From positions 124,001 through 188,000 of the forward strand of contig JAGPUW010000029.1 of the NCBI GenBank assembly GCA_018069465.1: DNA of 64,000 nt, written 5' to 3'. Each line of letters opens with the position of its first letter. Position 1 is the stretch's first letter. The DNA comes from Gammaproteobacteria bacterium. GTDB taxonomy: Bacteria; Pseudomonadota; Gammaproteobacteria; Pseudomonadales; Porticoccaceae. A program made the position numbers and the translations under genes. This document shows, piece after piece, positions 54,682 through 62,061 of the stretch. A model generated the notes under the pieces. It was not told the DNA's origin and made no database searches. It saw only the letters and a list, made by a program, of their open reading frames with translations.

Positions 54682-56775
54682 CTACTGCGTTGGTGCAGCA
54701 CCCGCCTTATTGTTGATTAAACTCTCTGTCGCGACCTGTAAAAATGCGTGCAAACGCTCACCTAAAACGCTCGCCTCTTCGCCATCATTAAGTGCCTGCA
54801 CGCCTCGGGAGGCACCTAATTGAAATTGGTACAGCCGCGCTTTCTGGCCCTTCGGCTCGACGAATACCTGCTGGCCACTGACGATAGCAACCGTCTGATC
54901 ACTACCTGAAGGTTTTATCACGCCCACACCCGGGTCACCCTCGGGCAGGCCCAGCAAATCACGACCCCAGCATTGGTGCTGCACCTGTTTTCCGAACCTA
55001 CCCATAATGGTCGGCACCACATCAACCTGGGTAGCCGTAATATTGTTATGGCTACCAAACAGCTCCTGCACCCTGGGGCCAATCAGTAAAATGGGCACAT
55101 TAAAACGGTTTAAATCGATATCGGTCAGTTGTTCCGGTGTGCCAAAGCCGTGATCACCGAGAATGACGAACAACGTTGCGTCGTAATCGGGGAGTTGGCG
55201 CGCTTTGGCAAAGAACTGTCCAAGGGCCCAATCGGAGTAACGCATCGCGGTGAGGTGTTCGTCAAGCGAACCATGGCCGCTTACCGGGTCTACGGGCAAG
55301 GGGTTTGGCAGGGCATAGGGCGTATGATTGGAGAGGGTCTGCAATAGGGCGTACAAGGGTTTTGTGGTATCTCGATTGGCCATTTCTTCAACAGCTCGAC
55401 CAAACATATCCTGGTCGGACACGCCCCAGGTGGGGTCGGAAAACACTGGGTTAACAAAATCTTTGCGCCCAATAAAGGTGGTCATACCCTGGTTGGCAAA
55501 AAAACCCGCCTGATTATCCCAGGCAAAATCGCCGTTGTAGACATACAGGTCGTCAAAGCCCTGGGGGCTAAGGAGTTGCGGTAATCCGGAAAAAGCATGC
55601 TGGCCTTCCGGCTGCTGCATTAAATATTCGAAGCCCGGCAAATTGGGGAAGCACGCCATGGTCGCAAACATGCCCTGGTGGGTGTGCGTACCATTTGAAA
55701 ACGCGTTGGTAAACAACAACCCCTGTTCAGCCAATTCGTCAAAATAAGGGGTGATTTCATCCTCGCTACCAAGCGCACCGACATAGCGCCCAGCGAAGCT
55801 CTCCATCAAAATAACCACCACATTGCGGATGGGCAAAACGCCACTCGCTTGAGGTGTAAAAATCCGCCGCAGCGCTACTTGATCAGCGTCTACCAGCTGA
55901 TCCTCAGGCGTGAGTAGCATCTCGCGAACAACATTAAGGGCACGATCCGCTGGCAATTTTCCGTGCCAGACATTGTCGCCGGATGATGACCAGCGATGAC
56001 GGGCCGCATCAGCTAGTGTCATAAAACCATTTAGGGCCAGCTGGTTGGCAAAGGGCGAATCAGTGATAAAGGCATCACCCCAGCGCAGCGGCGGCCCCTG
56101 ACGCAGAGTGCCACGTGCCGCCGCTGTGGTCACAACCAGGCATAGCAGCATGACCAGCAGGCGCTTATACCATGGGGTATTCGCCTGCGCAGCTCGACCA
56201 TCGGCCAGAGAGTCGACGACTATTACACCGCGGCGCGACATTCGATCACACCAACGCAATGCGCGGACGATTAACCAGGTCGCCAATGACCAGCCCAGCA
56301 AGTAACGCAGGACAGGGAAACCATGCCAGAGCATGCTGAGAACGGTTGTAGGATCTTCACCTAGATATTGAAAAACCAGGCTATTCAAGCGCTGGTGGAA
56401 CTCACGATAAAAATCCAGCTCAAGCGCGCCGAAAAATAATACGACACTGGCAAACAACGTTAACCAGCCAAGCCACAAACCACGCCATGCCATTGCCCGC
56501 ACACTGGTCACCGCAAGGACTAAAGGTATCGTCGCGAAGGCAACCACACGCAAATCAAAACGCAGGCCTCTGCCAAAAGCGGTAACGAAGGTGCTTAAAG
56601 GCGTATCACCGACCAGCTCGTAGTTATACGTCAACAATAGCAGGCGCAGTAGCGTGAACAATATTATCAGTACAGCAACACTGAGCAGGCTAAACGCCAA
56701 ATGACTACGCAAGCCAAGCTGTTGCCCTTCTATTGGGCGCTGCAAATAGTGCCATTGCTTGTCGGATGCACTCAC
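54682..56775 (-). CDS. LTA-synthase-like phosphotransferase
   Basis: About 697 residues from a GTG (56773-56775) that overlaps the dgkA stop as GTGA; a TTG seven codons upstream is less likely. Five N-terminal membrane helices precede a sulfatase-fold periplasmic domain. Metal and nucleophile motifs are VILMESFAGRYVGALG, NGTHTHQGMFATMACF (catalytic Thr), DEHLTAMRYSD and FVILGDHGFGTPEQ. Gram-negative members transfer phosphoglycerol or phosphoethanolamine to periplasmic glucans or lipid A, releasing diacylglycerol. The overlap with dgkA fits that by-product. The acceptor is unknown. Confidence 0.88.
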   Translation of the reverse strand: MSASDKQWHYLQRPIEGQQLGLRSHLAFSLLSVAVLIILFTLLRLLLLTYNYELVGDTPLSTFVTAFGRGLRFDLRVVAFATIPLVLAVTSVRAMAWRGLWLGWLTLFASVVLFFGALELDFYREFHQRLNSLVFQYLGEDPTTVLSMLWHGFPVLRYLLGWSLATWLIVRALRWCDRMSRRGVIVVDSLADGRAAQANTPWYKRLLVMLLCLVVTTAAARGTLRQGPPLRWGDAFITDSPFANQLALNGFMTLADAARHRWSSSGDNVWHGKLPADRALNVVREMLLTPEDQLVDADQVALRRIFTPQASGVLPIRNVVVILMESFAGRYVGALGSEDEITPYFDELAEQGLLFTNAFSNGTHTHQGMFATMACFPNLPGFEYLMQQPEGQHAFSGLPQLLSPQGFDDLYVYNGDFAWDNQAGFFANQGMTTFIGRKDFVNPVFSDPTWGVSDQDMFGRAVEEMANRDTTKPLYALLQTLSNHTPYALPNPLPVDPVSGHGSLDEHLTAMRYSDWALGQFFAKARQLPDYDATLFVILGDHGFGTPEQLTDIDLNRFNVPILLIGPRVQELFGSHNNITATQVDVVPTIMGRFGKQVQHQCWGRDLLGLPEGDPGVGVIKPSGSDQTVAIVSGQQVFVEPKGQKARLYQFQLGASRGVQALNDGEEASVLGERLHAFLQVATESLINNKAGAAPTQ

Positions 56776-57155
56776 CCTCGCAACACGCAAGCCCAAATAC
56801 TAGCAAGTAAAACTAAGGTCACTGATTGAGCGGCACTACCCATATCTTTTGCACGTGCAGATAAAGGGTGCAGCTCCAGCGAAATACGATCCACCGCCGC
56901 TTCAATGGCCGAATTGAGCAACTCAACAACCAATGTCAGTAAGCTGACACCGATGAGCAACGCTCTTTCAGCAGTAGTGATCTCGAGGATTAGCACTATA
57001 GGTATTAATAGCAGGTTGAGAAACAATAACTGACGAAATGCCGCCTCGCCAATAACAGCACCTCGCAGACCGGCCCATGAATAGCCAAAAGCATTGAGGA
57101 CTCGCCGCCACCCTTGTCGGCCTTTTAAACCTGCGGCATCAGCTGAGGTGTTCAT
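56772..57155 (-). CDS. dgkA: diacylglycerol kinase
   Basis: A 127-residue integral membrane kinase with three helices. The signature ELLNSAIEAAVDRI and ELHPLSARAKDMGSAAQSV match E. coli DgkA, including the catalytic Glu/Asp/Asn cluster. It returns diacylglycerol to phosphatidate. Its stop overlaps the start of the LTA-synthase-like gene, implying joint production with the enzyme that generates its substrate. Confidence 0.95.
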   Translation of the reverse strand: MNTSADAAGLKGRQGWRRVLNAFGYSWAGLRGAVIGEAAFRQLLFLNLLLIPIVLILEITTAERALLIGVSLLTLVVELLNSAIEAAVDRISLELHPLSARAKDMGSAAQSVTLVLLASIWACVLRG

Positions 57156-57401
57156 GATTGTCTGGCTTTAAGAAACGCATAACATCTCGCGTATGGCAAC
57201 ATCGCAGCAAAAACCTCATTGAAAGTTCGGGGATTACAATAGCTCGCGCCAGGTGGTCGAATTGTAGAGAAAATGTGAAAAAATTGTTAAATTTTCAAGT
57301 CAATAGAAAGGTGGTGCTCTTAAAGTAGAGTGCTTAACTATTTTAGATAGCGTGCTTTAAGACCGTGGATTCAATTCGTAAGTGCAACAAAAAAACATGA
57401 C

Positions 57402-58469
57402 TTAACCTTCCGATGAACTTTCAATGTATTCAGCTAGCACGCTTTTCACATCTTCGACACTGAGTGATTTTATGCAACGGAAACTCTGTGTGCAGAATTT
57501 TTTTGAACAAGCCTCTTCGCACCTAACTACATTTCGAACAACCCTTGATTTATCGCCTAATGAACCCCAGCGGTGTTCGTCTGTAGGCCCAAATATCGAA
57601 AACACTTGAGCCCCCGCGGCAGATGCCAAATGCATAGGGCCACTGTCATTACCCAAAAAAAACCTGGCTTCAGAAAACAGTGCTATTAACTCGCCCAAAT
57701 TAAGCTCGTCACACAATGATATTGGCTTTTGTGTGCATTGCCTTACAACTTCCTCAATGACTGATCGATCAGATGTACCGGCGCCTATAAAAAGAACTTG
57801 GTAACCCTGGTTCGCCAGCCAATCAGCAGTCCTGGAAAAATTTTCTACAGGCCATTTTTTATAATCTTTTGTGGCACCAGGGTGTATACAGATATAAGGC
57901 CGCCGACTACAGAAACCATGGGATCGAAGAATTTTATTAACTGATGCCCGATGTTTATCAACAGGTTGAAGCCTGGGATATTTAGCTGCTCCATGTATTT
58001 CAAGGAAGTGTTGTGCATATCGATCATATTGATAAAACTGGTGCAGCCTGTCTTCATCACTGTCTATTATTTTGGTATAAAACCTGCCATATGGGCTATT
58101 AGGTAAACCGAAGCGAATGTTAACCCCAGATAAAATGGCCATTACTGTCGATAGTTTCTGGGCATCAAAATTGAGTAATAGTTTAGCCCTGTAAGTACGA
58201 ATTTCACCGTAGAATTCTCTCAGCAAATTCAGCTTACCGAGTGCATTTAAATTTAGTAGTTGGCCCAGAGGGTAATAAAGTACATCTAAAATTTCTGGAA
58301 TCGACTCCAAAATACACCTGTAAGCCTCATCTATTACAACAAGACTTTCACCTTGATTAGCTTTTACCAGGGCGACAATACCGTGTAGGGACACCAGTAG
58401 GTTGCCCATGTGTTTAGTGGGCATCAACAATACCAAGGCGTGATTAAACGGCTTATCGTTTGGTGACAT
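57402..58469 (-). CDS. glycosyltransferase family 9 (heptosyltransferase-like)
   Basis: A 355-residue GT-B fold protein. GT9 features are HMGNLLVSLHGIVALVKANQ near the start, YICIHPGATKDYKKWPVENF in the middle and FFLGNDSGPMHLASAAGAQVFSIFGPTDEHRWG (landmark at about 270-302). The family adds heptose or similar sugars to the LPS core. Codon use is somewhat more AT-rich than the neighbouring genes. It stands 246 bp upstream of dgkA in the minus direction, within the envelope cluster. Confidence 0.88.
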   Translation of the reverse strand: MSPNDKPFNHALVLLMPTKHMGNLLVSLHGIVALVKANQGESLVVIDEAYRCILESIPEILDVLYYPLGQLLNLNALGKLNLLREFYGEIRTYRAKLLLNFDAQKLSTVMAILSGVNIRFGLPNSPYGRFYTKIIDSDEDRLHQFYQYDRYAQHFLEIHGAAKYPRLQPVDKHRASVNKILRSHGFCSRRPYICIHPGATKDYKKWPVENFSRTADWLANQGYQVLFIGAGTSDRSVIEEVVRQCTQKPISLCDELNLGELIALFSEARFFLGNDSGPMHLASAAGAQVFSIFGPTDEHRWGSLGDKSRVVRNVVRCEEACSKKFCTQSFRCIKSLSVEDVKSVLAEYIESSSEG

Positions 58470-58680
58470 AGGAAAAATATGAGCGCTTGGTCAATGGTTA
58501 GTTTTTCGAGTGATCAAAATTGTTTGTTTTGCAGGTAAGCAGCGTTCAATCCCACGTCAAAAATACCAACGTTATATTAAGGTAACCTTAAGATTCTGAG
58601 TGGCGGGGCAACTGTTTTTCTGCAGATCTTAGTGTGGCGCTTGATTTTCTACCCGCAAGCGAAGGCCCTGAAGCTGGCGA

Positions 58681-59649
58681 TTAGAAAACAACGCGGCCGG
58701 TTAGCGTTATCAGGCCAACGGTGATACCCAGTAACATCAGCAGCAAGCTTGAGTTCACTGAATACTTTAATACCCGATAGGCAAAGGGATTAATTTTTTT
58801 GAGTGCCTTGCTTTTCGCCAGAGCAGGGACAAGGCCACGAAATACCCGATTCACCAAACCCGCTTTATCTTGCGCCGTGTTAGGCACGACCGTTTGACCA
58901 ATGAGTGCTTTGTAGAAGACATTAATAGCTCTGCCAAACAGGTTCATGGGGCGTTCAACGTCACACATCAATACTAGCCGACTTTGGTCGGTGTCATTGA
59001 GCACGTAGTGAATATAGGTTTCGTCAAAGAGCAGGGCTTCTCCATCGCGCCATGAATAGCTCTGACCATCGACATTGATAAAGCATTGATCTGAGTTCGG
59101 CGTGGCGAGGCCCAGGTGATAGCGCAAAGAACAGGCGACAGGGTCTGAGTGGCGCGATAACTGAGAATGCGGCGCAATGACAGTAAACATTGCACCATTG
59201 ATAAACTTAAGACCCCCTAACAATTGTTGTGTTTTAGGACAGAGTTGTCGGGCCGATTTGTGATGGTAGCCGTACCAGGTAAGATAAAACTTGCGCCATC
59301 CGTATTTGTGAAAGGTGCGAAACCCAACGTCATAGTAGGCCACCGCGCCTGGCTGATTGAGGGTTTCAAACGTGCCTTGTTCGAGTAATGCACAGCCTTC
59401 ATCCCGAATCATTTGCCAGTTTGCTTTGATTATCTCTAGTTCCTGGAACTCGTTTAAATCCTGTATGGGCTTGCGACCACGCTTTTGCGTAAATAAATAA
59501 AGCAGACAATTTAATGGTGCAGATATGGCCCAACCCTTGCGCACATACTCGGACAGATTATCGTAACGTGTGGTGCCCCGGTAACCGTAGACATAAGCCA
59601 TGGCACCTAGGCTGAACAGTATGATGATGAGCAAGACACTAAGAGTCAT
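58681..59649 (-). CDS. aspartyl/asparaginyl beta-hydroxylase family (LpxO-like)
   Basis: A 322-residue protein anchored by an N-terminal helix (about 3-22) and a C-terminal one (about 297-315). The catalytic domain carries HSQLSRHSDPVACSLRYHLG (iron-binding His and cosubstrate region), SWRDGEALLFDETYIHYVLN (second His) and DQSRLVLMCDVERP (2-oxoglutarate Arg). This is the layout of LpxO, which hydroxylates lipid A acyl chains using iron, oxygen and 2-oxoglutarate. Protein beta-hydroxylation is the alternative; the membrane anchors and envelope neighbours favour lipid A. Confidence 0.82.
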   Translation of the reverse strand: MTLSVLLIIILFSLGAMAYVYGYRGTTRYDNLSEYVRKGWAISAPLNCLLYLFTQKRGRKPIQDLNEFQELEIIKANWQMIRDEGCALLEQGTFETLNQPGAVAYYDVGFRTFHKYGWRKFYLTWYGYHHKSARQLCPKTQQLLGGLKFINGAMFTVIAPHSQLSRHSDPVACSLRYHLGLATPNSDQCFINVDGQSYSWRDGEALLFDETYIHYVLNDTDQSRLVLMCDVERPMNLFGRAINVFYKALIGQTVVPNTAQDKAGLVNRVFRGLVPALAKSKALKKINPFAYRVLKYSVNSSLLLMLLGITVGLITLTGRVVF

Positions 59650-59839
59650 CTGTCTTCATGCTGCTGATGCAGCGCAAAGGCGAGACTTTTGACTAAATAG
59701 AGCATTCCTGCGTGACCCCACATTGTAACGGGCCGCAAATGATTTCAGCCCGCGCTGTTTTTAGCGGAAGTTGACGTTAGCGGGGTCGGCGTTACCACCA
59801 TGTCAAAAAAATGTGGAAACTTTGTTGTCAGCGTTTGTT

Positions 59840-61132
59840 TTACGCTCGAAGGTCGACCACAAAACAACTACCACTGGGGACAAGTGCGCGTAAGTGGATA
59901 GCCCAGCCCTGGTGCTCACACACCCTTCGCACAATAGACAAACCCAGACCTAAGCCGTCCCCTCGTGCGGGATCAGCGCGATAGAATGGATCGAAGATAT
60001 CTGCTTGCTGCTCAGATGAAACGCCGATGCCAGTATCTTCGACCCGGAAGCCGCCTTCCACTAGGATCAGGCGTATCTCACCTGTGTCGGTGTAGTGCAT
60101 TGCATTGCGCAATAAATTGGCCATGACCACGGCCAAAAAGCTGGCGTTGTAGCTGGCCTTTTTATCACGGGTGTTGCCACCAGTGTCGTTTGCCTCTATC
60201 ACTGAGACCAGGCGTAGGCCTTTGGCTTGGGCAAGCGAAGAAAAGCGTTGGATGGCAGCTTCGGCAGCTGTCGCTAAAGACACCCGCACCGCCGTATCAC
60301 CACTTTGAGAATCGCCTCGGGCAAGGAGTAAAAAGGTTTCTACCAATTCGTGAATTTCCGATCCGGCTTTCTGAATACGTTCTAATTGTTTGTGCTGGCT
60401 GGTGCTTAACTCATCCTCTTCCAACAACAATTCACAAGACGATGCAATCACCATCAAGGGCGTTCGCAACTCATGGCTGACATCGCTGGTAAAAAAGCGC
60501 TCCCTGTCGAGGGTGTGTCGCAGGTGCTCCAGAGTGGTATCGAAAGCTGCAGCCAGTTGACCGACTTCGTCATTGGCATAATCCGCTGCTAGCGCAGGCG
60601 CCATGGGTAGCAGTTGATCACTGTGGCGCACCTGTCGAGCAAGCCGCGCGACGGGGGCTATGACCTGCCTGGCAAGCAGCCAGCCCAATACCGAGGCGGC
60701 CAATACGCTAAAAATAAATCCGCCCAAAACACCGTCATACAAGACTTGCTCCCGACGTTCAAAATCGTGTTGCTCCTTGACCAGCAAATAACGCTGACCA
60801 TGCTGGGTTTGCTGAAATACATAAAAGGCCTGGTCTCCCTCGACAAGCTCGGTAAAGCCGTCGTGGCTATTGGTTAGATTGGCTGGAATAGCAGGCCCAT
60901 TCGGGTCGCTGGTATAAAAATGGGTTTTGGCATCCAGATCCAATTGCTGCCAGGTACTCAAATCTTGGGACAAAACTTCGTTCAACTCAGTCGCTGATTC
61001 CTCTGAAACCAGATGGGTTTCAACCCAGCCAACGACGTACACCAGACTTAAGGCAAAAGCACCGCTAACCACCAGAGTAATAGCCACAAAGGCAAAAACA
61101 ATACGTCTTGCCAAACCACGTTTATAACGCAC
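59840..61132 (-). CDS. sensor histidine kinase (OmpR-system partner)
   Basis: A 430-residue kinase starting at a GTG (61130-61132) that overlaps the response regulator end by 11 bp. It has helices at about 12-34 and 150-170 with a periplasmic sensor region between, then HAMP, the phospho-acceptor SDVSHELRTPLMVIASSCEL (about 223-242) and a C-terminal ATPase domain with GDGLGLGLSIVRRVCEHQGW. It is the membrane half of a two-component pair flanked by envelope-modification genes, like PmrB or ColS systems. The stimulus is unknown. Confidence 0.9.
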   Translation of the reverse strand: MRYKRGLARRIVFAFVAITLVVSGAFALSLVYVVGWVETHLVSEESATELNEVLSQDLSTWQQLDLDAKTHFYTSDPNGPAIPANLTNSHDGFTELVEGDQAFYVFQQTQHGQRYLLVKEQHDFERREQVLYDGVLGGFIFSVLAASVLGWLLARQVIAPVARLARQVRHSDQLLPMAPALAADYANDEVGQLAAAFDTTLEHLRHTLDRERFFTSDVSHELRTPLMVIASSCELLLEEDELSTSQHKQLERIQKAGSEIHELVETFLLLARGDSQSGDTAVRVSLATAAEAAIQRFSSLAQAKGLRLVSVIEANDTGGNTRDKKASYNASFLAVVMANLLRNAMHYTDTGEIRLILVEGGFRVEDTGIGVSSEQQADIFDPFYRADPARGDGLGLGLSIVRRVCEHQGWAIHLRALVPSGSCFVVDLRA

Positions 61133-61808
61133 TGTCTGCCCCTGTCAATCGATAGCCTGCTTTGTGAACGGTGTGTAACAAGGGCTTGGTGAAAGGCTTA
61201 TCAATCACCTGACGCAGTTGGTGAATATGGCTGCGCAAACTGTCGCCTATCGGAACGTCATCGTCCCAAAGTGCTTGCTCCATAGCACTACGGCGCACCA
61301 CGGCGGGGCTTCTTCGCATCAATAGTTCGAGGATTTTTAGCCCGGCTGGACTAACTTTGAGGGTTGTGCCATCTCTGGACACCTGCAAAGTATCAAGATC
61401 CAGGCGCAGGTCTTCCACCTCCAGTAGGTGCCCGCTATCGCCACCGGCGCGGCGCAACACGGCCTCAATCCTGGCCACTAGTTCAGACAGTGCAAAGGGT
61501 TTGATCAGGTAATCATCGGCCCCGACATTAAAACCCTGCAAGCGATCAGCCAGAGTATCCCGTGCGGTCAGCATAATGATCGGCGTGCTTTGTCGACCCT
61601 CTTCCCGCAGCCGTTGACAAACCTGATAACCGTCGAGGCCTGGCAACATTAAGTCCAGCACAATCAAATCGTATTGCTCGGAAGTAGCCAGATGCAGCCC
61701 ACTCAAGCCGTCCTGAGCACAGTCCGTGGTAAAGCCTTTTAGCGCCAGATAATCAAGTACGTTTACAAGAATATCCTTGTTATCTTCTATCACCAGAATA
61801 CGTGCCAT
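61122..61808 (-). CDS. OmpR-family response regulator
   Basis: A 228-residue regulator from the ATG at 61806-61808 (GAGGT about ten bases upstream; a GTG two codons earlier is less well spaced). The receiver domain holds the phospho-acceptor Asp in YDLIVLDLMLPGLDGYQV and the conserved Lys in DDYLIKPFALSEL. The winged-helix output domain includes LKVSPAGLKILELLMRRS and SLRSHIHQLRQVIDKPF. It probably controls nearby envelope genes; the 14-bp direct repeat upstream of the next gene is a candidate site. Confidence 0.92.
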   Translation of the reverse strand: MARILVIEDNKDILVNVLDYLALKGFTTDCAQDGLSGLHLATSEQYDLIVLDLMLPGLDGYQVCQRLREEGRQSTPIIMLTARDTLADRLQGFNVGADDYLIKPFALSELVARIEAVLRRAGGDSGHLLEVEDLRLDLDTLQVSRDGTTLKVSPAGLKILELLMRRSPAVVRRSAMEQALWDDDVPIGDSLRSHIHQLRQVIDKPFTKPLLHTVHKAGYRLTGADSAL

Positions 61809-61997
61809 GCTCACATTACCTCGAGCTGCTGATCAAAAATAAGAATTTTTCAAGCCTTTAATTTTATAAAACCGGGATCACACCCGGCTCACTCTAACCC
61901 AGAGGGTCAACGCAAACATACTGATTCTTGCGGCATGGGATTAATTCCAGAAGCCTACAAATATTTTTTCTTCGACATTTTATTGACGATTTCTTGA

Positions 61998-62025
61998 CTG
62001 TCTGTACACACCTGTCTGTCCACAC
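61998..62025 (+). promoter_or_regulatory. 14-bp tandem direct repeat upstream of the LTA-synthase-like gene
   Basis: CTGTCTGTACACAC is followed directly by CTGTCTGTCCACAC, with a further CTGT just beyond (62025-62028). The repeat lies 36 bp upstream of the ATG at 62062, in the spacer shared with the divergent response regulator. OmpR-type regulators bind direct repeats, and the CTGTC half resembles that of PhoB boxes, although PhoB uses 11-bp spacing. Confidence 0.5.
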
Positions 62026-62061
62026 TGTATATCTCTGTACCGTTTCTGGAGGTCTTTCGCC

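Noticed and set aside
61998-62025. Phosphate box bound by PhoB
   Set aside because: CTGTC halves are present but the spacing is 14 rather than 11 and the A/T-rich centre is missing.
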